A model generated the notes under the pieces. The model saw only the letters and a list, made by a program, of their open reading frames with translations. It had not been told where the DNA came from and ran no database searches. 64,000 nt of DNA from Flavobacterium succinicans LMG 10402 (GTDB lineage: Bacteria > Bacteroidota > Bacteroidia > Flavobacteriales > Flavobacteriaceae): NCBI RefSeq assembly GCF_000611675.1, contig NZ_JATV01000001.1:124001-188000 (forward strand). The letters are read 5' to 3'. Of the stretch, positions 1 to 9,100 are shown one piece after another; positions within the stretch are counted from its first letter, which is position 1, and every line of letters begins with the position of its first letter. Made by a program: the position numbers and the translations under genes.

Positions 1-1
1 T

Positions 2-355
2 TGTTTTCAAAAATCGATGGCAATGGCTTTGCAAAACACACCTTTATCCGAAGTAGATGCTATTGTAATGCACGCCCCAGGCACCATCAAAGGTGATTTG
101 ACAGAATACCGTGCCATTGAAAAAGTGTTCGGAAAGCAGTTACCATTACTAACTACCAATAAATGGAAAATTGGCCACACGTTTGGTGCCTCAGGAATCT
201 TAAGTGTCGAAATGGCCATTTTGATGCTCCAACACAATCAGTTTATTCACACTCCTTTTTTTAATCAAAATTCAGATTCAAGAACGATTCGTAAGGTGCT
301 CGTTAACGCTGTTGGGTTTGGTGGTAATGCCGTTTCGGTGTTGTTGAGTTTGTAA
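2..355 (+). CDS. Beta-ketoacyl-ACP synthase family protein, C-terminal part (5' end outside window)
   Basis: The reading frame is open from the first bases of the window, so only the last ~118 residues are present. They match the C-terminal half of a FabF/KAS II-type condensing enzyme. A His-containing segment (MHAPGTIKGD) corresponds to the first catalytic His. K-x4-H in NKWKIGHTFGASG corresponds to the conserved Lys and second His. The Gly-rich end GFGGNAVSVLL is the usual closing strand. These enzymes condense acyl groups with malonyl-ACP in fatty-acid or polyketide-like synthesis. The active-site Cys lies outside the window, so activity and subfamily cannot be judged. The next gene (recX) is on the opposite strand and unrelated. 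Confidence 0.85.
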   Translation, partial: CFQKSMAMALQNTPLSEVDAIVMHAPGTIKGDLTEYRAIEKVFGKQLPLLTTNKWKIGHTFGASGILSVEMAILMLQHNQFIHTPFFNQNSDSRTIRKVLVNAVGFGGNAVSVLLSL

Positions 356-370
356 AATTTGGTTAACTGT

Positions 371-727
371 TTAATCGGTTAATGGTTAATTGTTTAAAAC
401 TTTGCGTCCCTTGCGTAAATCTTTGTGAACTTTGCGGTTAAATTTTGCACCACAAAGAAACACGAAGAACTCACGAAGCTACACAAAGGAATGCAGTTGA
501 ACTTTGCGCCTTTGCGACCTTGCGGTCAAATTTTTTGCCACGGATTTCACTGATGGAACGGATTTTAAAAAAAGTTTAATCGGTTAATGGTTAATCGTTT
601 AAAACTTTGCGTCCTTTGCGAGCCTTGCGGTTAAAATTTCACCACAAATAAACACCAAGAATTCACGAAGCTACACAAAGGAATGCTGTTGAACTTTGTG
701 CCTTTGCGTCCTTGCGGTTAAATTTTA
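371..727. repeat. Two imperfect direct copies of a ~150-165 bp intergenic repeat
   Basis: The 376 bases between the two convergent genes hold no plausible gene. A block starting TTAATCGGTTAATGGTTAAT at 371 returns at 576 (offset 205). Both copies continue through 'aaactttgcgtcc', 'accacaa', 'cacgaagctacacaaagg' and 'ccttgcggt'. They are diverged but clearly related. The function is unknown; it looks like dispersed intergenic repeat DNA. Confidence 0.8.
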
Positions 728-731
728 GTCA

Positions 732-1226
732 CTATAAAAAAACCGCCTCATCCGCGTTCCCATACTCCAATTCCTTTACTTTATCATAAATCAAATTGCT
801 CTCAAAACCACGACGAAGCATATAATCACAAAACTTTTTCCTTTTTTTAAGCGCATTTTTTTCTGTAATAGATTGCCAATTCCTTTCGGCTAAAGCATTA
901 AAAGTTTCCGAATATTCCTCGGCTGAGATTTCTTTTAAGGCAAGTGCAATCAAGGTATTATTGATGTTACGCATTTTGAGTTCATTGGTAATGCGGATTT
1001 TTCCCCAGTGTTTGATGCGGTGTTTTCCACGGGCGAAACTACAAGCAAAACGAGCCTCATTCAAGAAGTTCTGTTCGATAAGATGCACAATAAGTTGGTC
1101 TATTTCTTGGGATTCTAGGTGCATACCTCTCAATTTGGTTACCACTTCTTCGTGACAGCGCTCTTGATAGGCGCAATACTGTTCTATTTTGTGTTGGGCT
1201 TCTTTCAGGGTGTATAAGGGTGGCAT
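732..1226 (-). CDS. recX: Regulatory protein RecX
   Basis: This 164-residue protein has the RecX layout of three repeated three-helix units: IEQYCAYQERCHEEV near the N-terminus, then IDQLIVHLIEQNFLNEARFACSFARGK, then LRRGFESNLIYDKVKEL at the C-terminus. The motif 'L...FLNEARFA..FARGK' is characteristic of the family. RecX binds RecA filaments and modulates recombination and SOS induction in the cytoplasm. Length is normal for RecX. It stands alone here and converges on the ketoacyl synthase; recA is not in the window. The ATG at 1226 gives a compact N-terminus with no better internal start. Confidence 0.9.
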   Translation of the reverse strand: MPPLYTLKEAQHKIEQYCAYQERCHEEVVTKLRGMHLESQEIDQLIVHLIEQNFLNEARFACSFARGKHRIKHWGKIRITNELKMRNINNTLIALALKEISAEEYSETFNALAERNWQSITEKNALKKRKKFCDYMLRRGFESNLIYDKVKELEYGNADEAVFL

Positions 1227-1378
1227 GAAGAGATTTTGAGATTAGTACCAGAGCAGCAAAAATAAGGTTTTATATAGGAAGTTGCCAAAATCATGTCTTG
1301 AAAGTAGAATGCAAAATAAGACACTTGTTGTTCATGGATTTAATAGTTTAATTAACATACTGTTAAGCCTAAATTAAT

Positions 1379-1386
1379 TACTTTTG
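1379..1386 (+). promoter_or_regulatory. Bacteroidota -7 box before first T9SS giant gene
   Basis: TACTTTTG fits the Bacteroidota -7 consensus TAnnTTTG. It lies about 80 bases before the ATG at 1466. No clear -33 TTG sits at the usual distance. The same box at nearly the same distance precedes the two paralogues. Confidence 0.5.
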
Positions 1387-1465
1387 CCCCAAATTAACAA
1401 AAATTATATAGAATTTTTTCTTTATAATTTTTTGTTATCCTAGATTAAATTTAGACTGTTTTTTT

Positions 1466-4400
1466 ATGAAAAAAATTTTACTTTTTGCGGTGTTGTTGGT
1501 GGTTCAATTGGGGTTTGGGCAAAAAACCTGGGATGGAGGAGCAGGAACTTCAAATTGGGGGGATGCTAATAATTGGAGCCCGAATGGTGTGCCTAGTAAT
1601 GCAGATGATATAACTCTGATAAGCAGTAATGTTGTTGTTGTAAACATAAATTTAGCTGTTTGTAAAAGCTTAAATATTAGTGGTACACTTACTATTGGGA
1701 ATAATGATACTAATAGAAGATTAACAGTTTCAGGCAATGTAATAATTAACGGAGGAGGTGTTTTACAAACAGCCGGAAATGGAGGGAACACTTTGTTAAT
1801 AGGTGGTAATCTTGTAAATGATGGCACTTTCGATATGAATGTTGGTAATGCTGATGCAGAAGTTACTTTTAATGGGGGGACAACTCAAACTATAAGTGGA
1901 GCAGGGGCTACAATGGATTTTAATTCGATAACGTTAACTAATGCTTTTCCACTAGTAATAAATAGAGGGATTACTGTTGATGGAGATTGGATAAATAATG
2001 GAAAATCAGTTTCGGGTTCTGGTTTAGTTACATTTACTGGGAATTCAATTATTGGTGGGCCTTCAGTTACAGCTTTTCCAAATCTGACTATAACAGGAAC
2101 GGTATTACAAGGTGTAAATACGACAGTAAGTGGAAACTTCACAATAAATTCAGGTACATATAGAGTTAATAATGCAACAAATTATACCCTGACTATTGGT
2201 GGAAATTATAATCAAACAGGTGGAGTTTTTGATTTTAACGCAGGAACTTCTGGAACAAGTAATGTTTATCTTGCTGGAAATTTGACAAACTCTGCTGGAT
2301 CAGGTTCCATATCAACAGTGGGAGTAGTTAAAAATGGTATTCTTACATTCAATGGGTCTGGTATTCAAATTTTAAATATGCCAACAGCTGGTGCTGCTAT
2401 TTGGGCGAAGTATGTTGTTAATACAGGAAGTACATTAAAGTTAGCTTCAAACTTTACATTAAATAGAGATGATGCTGCGACACAATCTGATTGGGTAGGA
2501 GAACTTACTGTTAATGGGACTTTAGATTGTGCTACATTTCAGGTTTCACAATCAGGTGGTACTACAGGAGTTGCTAAAGTTAATCTAAATGCTGGGGCGA
2601 TATTGATAACTGCTAATCCAAGTGGTATAGATGGCTCAGTTTCATCCACAAATATAACACGAACATTTAGTACTACTGCAAACTATAATTTTAATGGTTC
2701 AGTAGCTCAAACTACTAGTGCTGGAATGCCCGGAACTGTTAATAGTCTAACTCTAAGTAATACTTCGGGAGTTACTCTTAGTAAAGCAACAACTGTAACG
2801 ACTGCTTTTTCGATTGCTTCTAATGCAATTGCTAATTTAGGAACTTTTACCCATACAGCTGGAAGTTTATTTCTAGGTGGTTTTACAACTTCTTCTGGGT
2901 CTTGGGGTAGTACTACATCGAGTGCTACTAATAAAAACAATACTTATTTTGCTGCCACAACTGGAATTGTAAATGTAGGATCGTCTACTTGTACTTTGCC
3001 AACAGTTTATACAATGACGGGTTCTGGTAATCTTTGTGCTGGTTCTGCTGGTAATCTGATAGGTCTTTCTAATTCAGAAATAGGAGTGAGTTATCAATTA
3101 GTAAGAAATAGTGTTAATGTAGGTTCAGTTATTGCTGGTACAGGTAGTTCCATTAGTTTTGGACTTCAAAATAGTGTTGGGAATTATACTGTCATTGCTA
3201 CTAGAAATAATACTTTTTGCTCATTTGCTATGACTGGGGTGGTTACGATTTATATTGCCAGTTTACCTCCTTTGCCTGTTGGAGCAACAATAGTAGACGC
3301 AAGTTGTAGTGCTGCTATAGGAAGTATTACTTTGGCAAATCAAAATCATGCTTTAGAACTTGTGAAAACAAGTAGCCAATACATAAGTACCGCTAGTTCT
3401 TTTCTTTCTAATTTAGCCAGTTTTACATTGGAAGGTTGGATTAAATATAGGACATCTGATTTGAATACATCTGGTTTTACTAGTTTATTCGGGCAAAATG
3501 ACGTATTGGAATTTGGTTTTCAAGGTAGTCAGTTGCATTTATACACTTTAAATGGAGGTAATATCTATGCAACTCCACCTGTTAATCTTGGTGATAATAC
3601 TTGGCATCATATAGCAGCAGTTGGGACAGGTTCACAGATCTTAATTTATGTTGACGGAGTAGTAGTTGGATCTGGTGGAAATGCAACTTCAAATTATGGT
3701 TCTAGTGCCGATAATGTAAAAATTGGGGCTGGTGTTTTTAATAGTTCGGGTGATTTTTTCGGTGGTCAGATAATGAAAGTTGGTCTTTATAATACAGCAC
3801 TTTCTACTACCAGAATTGCTAGTTTAGCTTATTCTCCTATAACTTATACTGGAAGCGAATCGGGTTTAATTGCTGGGTATAATTTTCAACAAGGGTCAGG
3901 TACTACACTTGCTAGTTTGCCTGCCGGTAAAAACGGGACTTTAGTAAACACCCCAGTTTGGAGAGATCCATATACTTATGCTTGGACCAAAACAGGGACA
4001 CCTGCTTATACCGCAAGTACCAGAAATATTACAGGGCTTTCGTCAGGTGAATATAATTTATATTTTGATATTGGTAAAGGATGCTCTAGGTCTATTAGTT
4101 ATACCATAGGAACTAAGTCGACCACATGGAATGGAATATCCTGGACTCCTTCATTGCCTACTATTGATTACAATCTAGAGTTTACAGGAGATTACACCTC
4201 TACAGGAAGTTTAAATGGTTGTTCTTGTACGGTTACATCAGGTAATGTTCTTATCAAAGATGGTCATACCTTAACTATTACTAATGCAGTTAATGTAACT
4301 AATAGTGCAACGACAAGTCTTATTTTCGAAAACAATGCGAGTTTAGTCCAAACTAACAATGTTACTAATTCAGGAGCTATAGAATACCGTCGTAAATCAT

Positions 4401-5749
4401 CTCCGATGAAGAATTTCGATTTCACGTATTGGTCTTCTCCGGTAGCGAATCAAAATATAGTGGCTTTGTCTCCCAATACGTTGTCTGATAAATATTTTAG
4501 ATTTGATCCTGTAAACGGTTGGATTATCTATAATAAACCAGTTACTGATGCACTTCCTAGTACCATGATTCCTGGTGCTGGATACATTATCCGAGTGCCA
4601 AAACCCGGTTCTCCTGCGCCTGATAACTGGTCGGGAACTACCTATGAACAACCGGTGACTTTCAAAGGAGTTCCTAATAATGGAAATTATAGTTTCGCAG
4701 TGGGAGCCGACCAATACAATTTGATTGGGAATCCGTATCCATCAGCTATAAATGCGACTAAATTTATGCAAGATAATAGTAGTATTATTTATGGTGCTTT
4801 GTATTTTTGGACGCATAACACGGCAATAAATAATAATAATTATACTGCAAATGACTATGCAACCTATACATTGACAGGAGGTACTGGTACAGGATTGAAA
4901 GCGCCAAGTACTGGTATAACTGGAACTGTCCCAAATGGTTTCATAGCCGCAGGTCAATCTTTTTTAGTAGGGAACGTTGGAGCAGGAAGTTTCCAATTCA
5001 CCAATGCCATGCGTGTTTCGGGAAATAATACCCAATTCTTCAAACAAGCCAATACCAAAAAAACAACGGCTATCGAGAAGAACCGTGTTTGGCTAAATTT
5101 AACCAACAGCCAAGGAGCCTTCAAACAATTGTTAGTAGGGTATATTGCTGGTGCTACCAATGATTTCGACAATTTGTATGATGGACCAACTTTTGACGGC
5201 CAACCTTTTGTGGATTTTTACAGCATTAATCAAGGAAAAAAATTAACGATTCAAGGTCGCGCTTTGCCTTTTGAAGCAACGGATGAAGTGCCATTGGGCT
5301 ACCGCAGTACGATTGCGGGTCCATTTGAGATTAGTATTGATGCAAGAGACGGAAATTTAGCCCAACAAGAAATTTGGTTGGAAGATAAAAAGACGGCTAC
5401 CGTTCATGATTTGACCAAAGGCAGTTACACCTTTACTACTATCAATGGGGTAGAAAACGACCGCTTCGTGTTGAAATACACCAATAAAACCTTGGGTACT
5501 GATGAGAACACATCAGCAGACAAATCGCTAGTGATTAGTATCAAAAATAAAAAAATAACGGTTACTTCTTCTGAAGAAACCATTACTCAAATTCAGATTT
5601 TTGATTTGTTAGGTAGAAAAATCTATGATAAATCCAAAATCAACGCACAAGAGTATTTGATCGAGGCCTTGCCTTCGAGTGAGCAAACGTTGATTGTCAA
5701 AACTACTTTAGCCAACGGAGCGATTAGCAGCAAGAAGATTATTTTGTAA
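1466..5749 (+). CDS. Giant secreted T9SS protein with LamG domain (paralogue 1)
   Basis: This 1427-residue protein has a Sec signal peptide (MKKILLFAVLLVVQLGFGQ). Residues ~20-600 are low-complexity Gly/Asn/Thr-rich beta repeats, probably beta-helix or adhesin-like. A concanavalin-like LamG domain follows at ~630-830 (FTLEGWIKYRTSD, NTWHHIAAVGTG). From ~970 comes a long module shared with the next two genes (MKNFDFTYWSSP, YNLIGNPYPSAI, AAGQSF.VGN, VWLNLTNSQGAFKQLLVGYI). The last ~75 residues form a type A T9SS sorting domain (IQIFDLLGRKIYDKSKINA ending KKIIL). It is inferred to be secreted or anchored at the cell surface, with a possible role in adhesion or glycan binding. The substrate is unknown and no catalytic motif was seen. 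Confidence 0.85.
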   Translation: MKKILLFAVLLVVQLGFGQKTWDGGAGTSNWGDANNWSPNGVPSNADDITLISSNVVVVNINLAVCKSLNISGTLTIGNNDTNRRLTVSGNVIINGGGVLQTAGNGGNTLLIGGNLVNDGTFDMNVGNADAEVTFNGGTTQTISGAGATMDFNSITLTNAFPLVINRGITVDGDWINNGKSVSGSGLVTFTGNSIIGGPSVTAFPNLTITGTVLQGVNTTVSGNFTINSGTYRVNNATNYTLTIGGNYNQTGGVFDFNAGTSGTSNVYLAGNLTNSAGSGSISTVGVVKNGILTFNGSGIQILNMPTAGAAIWAKYVVNTGSTLKLASNFTLNRDDAATQSDWVGELTVNGTLDCATFQVSQSGGTTGVAKVNLNAGAILITANPSGIDGSVSSTNITRTFSTTANYNFNGSVAQTTSAGMPGTVNSLTLSNTSGVTLSKATTVTTAFSIASNAIANLGTFTHTAGSLFLGGFTTSSGSWGSTTSSATNKNNTYFAATTGIVNVGSSTCTLPTVYTMTGSGNLCAGSAGNLIGLSNSEIGVSYQLVRNSVNVGSVIAGTGSSISFGLQNSVGNYTVIATRNNTFCSFAMTGVVTIYIASLPPLPVGATIVDASCSAAIGSITLANQNHALELVKTSSQYISTASSFLSNLASFTLEGWIKYRTSDLNTSGFTSLFGQNDVLEFGFQGSQLHLYTLNGGNIYATPPVNLGDNTWHHIAAVGTGSQILIYVDGVVVGSGGNATSNYGSSADNVKIGAGVFNSSGDFFGGQIMKVGLYNTALSTTRIASLAYSPITYTGSESGLIAGYNFQQGSGTTLASLPAGKNGTLVNTPVWRDPYTYAWTKTGTPAYTASTRNITGLSSGEYNLYFDIGKGCSRSISYTIGTKSTTWNGISWTPSLPTIDYNLEFTGDYTSTGSLNGCSCTVTSGNVLIKDGHTLTITNAVNVTNSATTSLIFENNASLVQTNNVTNSGAIEYRRKSSPMKNFDFTYWSSPVANQNIVALSPNTLSDKYFRFDPVNGWIIYNKPVTDALPSTMIPGAGYIIRVPKPGSPAPDNWSGTTYEQPVTFKGVPNNGNYSFAVGADQYNLIGNPYPSAINATKFMQDNSSIIYGALYFWTHNTAINNNNYTANDYATYTLTGGTGTGLKAPSTGITGTVPNGFIAAGQSFLVGNVGAGSFQFTNAMRVSGNNTQFFKQANTKKTTAIEKNRVWLNLTNSQGAFKQLLVGYIAGATNDFDNLYDGPTFDGQPFVDFYSINQGKKLTIQGRALPFEATDEVPLGYRSTIAGPFEISIDARDGNLAQQEIWLEDKKTATVHDLTKGSYTFTTINGVENDRFVLKYTNKTLGTDENTSADKSLVISIKNKKITVTSSEETITQIQIFDLLGRKIYDKSKINAQEYLIEALPSSEQTLIVKTTLANGAISSKKIIL

Positions 5750-5772
5750 GTAAAATAGCTTCAAACGATAAG

Positions 5773-5812
5773 CCCTTTCAGAGTCTAATGCTTTGAAAGG
5801 GTTTTTTGTTTT
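5773..5812 (+). terminator. Rho-independent terminator after paralogue 1
   Basis: The stem CCCTTTCA/TGAAAGGG encloses a 13-base loop and is followed by six T's. It starts 24 bases after the stop codon. Nearly the same hairpin follows the second paralogue at 11123. Confidence 0.85.
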
Positions 5813-6016
5813 ACAACTTTGCATTGTTAAATTGTTGAGTCTGTAAACTTTTACCGGATAAGAGTTTGGAATTTTATCTGATAATTTTTTCTAACCCTTA
5901 CATGATTGGATCTTCAATCTCTTAGTTTATTTGTGTTTGTTTTTTGTTAGGGCAATAAGGTATTTGCTAAGATGCTTAGCAGTAGTTTGTTTTACTATTA
6001 ATTCTCATAATAGTAG

Positions 6017-6046
6017 TTGTTTGATATCGGATAATAGTTACTTTTG
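6017..6046 (+). promoter_or_regulatory. Candidate promoter of paralogue 2 (TTG-N19-TAnnTTTG)
   Basis: TTG at 6017-6019 and TACTTTTG at 6039-6046 are separated by 19 bases, which fits the Bacteroidota -33/-7 promoter. The -7 box ends 79 bases before the ATG at 6125, implying a leader of about 70 bases, similar to the other two paralogues. Confidence 0.6.
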
Positions 6047-6124
6047 CAAACACTTAAGAAGACATAAAGAAGAATATGGCTTATAATGTTTTGTTAAGGA
6101 GAATTTAATTTTGAATACTTTTTT

Positions 6125-9100
6125 ATGAAAAGAATTTTACTTTTTGCAGATTTATTAATGATTCCTACTAATCAAAGAAAAAGATCAAGGGGTTTAAGAA
6201 TAGGATTGAACAGTTTTTTAACTGGCAAAGCTTTTTCTTGCATGCTTTTGTTTATTCTATTTTTATTTTCTACTAAAAATTATGGGCAGTGTGCCTATCC
6301 TACAGGAGCCACACAAGTTGGTAGTACTATAATTTATTGTATTGATAATTCGGGAACTATTTCAAATAATGTTCCTGCTGGAAGGTTTGTACTTTTAAAT
6401 GTAGTTCAGGGGTTTACTTATCGATTTCGCGTAGATGATAATTTTGGCGGAACTAATAACAATGAAATTGTTTCAATTTATAACGCTGCAAATAATAATG
6501 GTTTAACTACTTCAGCTGGTAGCGGAGGTGTTGATTTTAACTGGACAGCTACCTTATCTGGACAAGTAAAAGTCTTAATTTCTAGAGGAGGAACTGCTCC
6601 TAGCGGTTGTGTTAATGATGGTTCTGGACCTGCTCGGTTGCGAATTAACTTAAATTCTATTGGAAATAGTATTGACAGTCAAACTGCATTTGGCACAGAT
6701 ACTTGGCGAGGACATATTTATAATGCCGGTGGGGTTTCACCAGAGCCTTTTACTAATGCGAATTATGCTGGATATTATGATGTAGCGTCGGAGACTATAG
6801 CTGAAAGTTTCGGTGGTTATACTGCTTGTTTTCCTGTTTTCTCTCAGGGTAGTCAGAGAGCTAGTATGTACACCGAAGGTTATGCGGTTAGATATCGAAT
6901 GAAAACGACAAAATCGGGTTGTTATTTTGTTAATTTTAGAGGTGATGATGGAATTCGACTAACGCTTAATGGTACTTCTGTATTTGATCGATGGGTTGAG
7001 CAAGGACCAACCAATTATAGTAGTGTTTTGGTTCGTTTAGATGGCGATGATGATTTTGTGTTGGATTATTATGAAAATACAGGTCAAAATGAAGTAGGCT
7101 TTTCATTGACCCCATTTGACGCTAATGCAAATACCATAACAGCACCAACAACAATAAATTTATGCTCTAATGGTAATCCTGCTATTATTGAAGGTTCTTT
7201 GCAGTACAGTTCAGAAAACGCAAGTTTGCAGAATCCACAACTTAATTTTCAATGGCAACTATCTACTGATGGTGGTGCTTATGCAAATATATCTGGTGCA
7301 ACTGAAAGAACTTACGATCCACCCGCTATTGCAAATGCAACTTCTGCAAACATAGTTAGGAGATTTAAAAGATTAGTTACTTTAAATACTGCAAATGTTC
7401 CGGATATCAATGGAGTAAGAACTAATTGTTTATATAATGAAAGTAACGTTGTAACTATTACTACTTCGCCAACAGTGCCCGCTACACCAGGAGTAATTAC
7501 AGGAACAGCAACGGTTTGTCAAGGGCAAAGTGGTGTTTCGTATTCTGTACCTGCAATTGCTAATGCTACAAGTTATACATGGAGTTATTCAGGAACAGGG
7601 TTTACACCATCAGGCACGACAGCTTCTATCACTGGAAGTTTTTCAGCAAGTGCTACATCAGGGAATTTAACAGTAAGAGGAGTTAATGGTTGTGGTAACG
7701 GAACGGTTTCTGCAACTTATGCTATTACAGTAAATCCACCCTCAGCAGTTGGAGCTGTTTCTGCAAATCAAACCATATGTTCTGGGAGTTCTCCTTCAAG
7801 TAATGTAACTATTGCCAGTGCAACGGGTACTATTCAATGGCAAAGAGCAGATGACGCTGCATTTACTAGTAATGTAATAAATGTTGGCACGAGTTCGACA
7901 ACATTAACAATAGCACAAATAGGAGCTTTAACAGCAACTCGATATTTTAGAGCAGTTGTAACAAGTGGAGTTTGTTCATCAGTTACATCTAATACAGTTA
8001 CTATTGCGGTAAATCCATTACCACAAGGAAGTTTAACGGCTAATGGTCCTTTTTGTGTCACTGGATCTGGTCAATTAACATGGACTGCTACAGCAGGAAC
8101 AGGACCTTATACGATTATTTATAATGATGGTGTTGCCAATCGAACGGTAAATAATGTGGTAAGCGGAACGCCATTTAATACATTTACTACTCCAGTAACG
8201 GCTACAACTACTTATAACTTGGTTTCAGTAACAGGAACAGGAGGGATTAGTTGTGTAAGAACAACAGGTTTTACTGTAGGGTCAGCTATTATTACAGTTA
8301 ATCCAACCTCAGCAGTTGGAGCTGTTTCTGCAAATCAAACGATATGTTCAGGGAGTTCTCCTTCAAGTAATGTAACTATTGCCAGTGCTACGGGTACTAT
8401 TCAATGGCAAAGAGCTGATGATGCTACATTTACTACTAATTTAACCAATGTTGGCACGAATTCAACAACATTAACAATAGCTCAAATAGGTGCTTTAACA
8501 GCAACACGATATTTTAGAGCAGTTGTAACAAGTGGAGTTTGTCCAGCAGTTACATCAGGTATAGTTACTATTACAGTAAATCCAATTTTGCCAGCAAGTG
8601 TAAGTATTGCTATTACAACTGGCACACAGGTTTCATGTTCTGGAACAACAGTAACTTTTACAGCTACACCAACAAACGGAGGAGCTTCCCCAACATATCA
8701 ATGGACTAAAAACGGTACAAATATTAGTGGTGCTACTTCTGTAACTTATACTGGAATTTCAGGAACAGATTTTGTGAATACAGACATTATTGGTTGTGTA
8801 ATGACCTCTAATGCCACACCTTGTTTGACAGGCTCACCAGCTACGAGTCCGGGTTTGACTATGACGGTAATTCCAACTCCAGCAACTCCAGTACTTACAA
8901 ACTTTATCTTGACTTGTAACCAAACTACTGCTTCTCAAACATGGAACGCTTCATCTAATACATCTAATTATATTGTAGATGTGTTTTCGGATGCTGCTTT
9001 AACTTCTTATTTAGCAGGCTATCAAAATCGTCCTGTTACTCCTTCAGCTAGTTCTACTGAGTCTTTGTCAATAAATGGATTGTTAGCTGGGCAAACGTAC

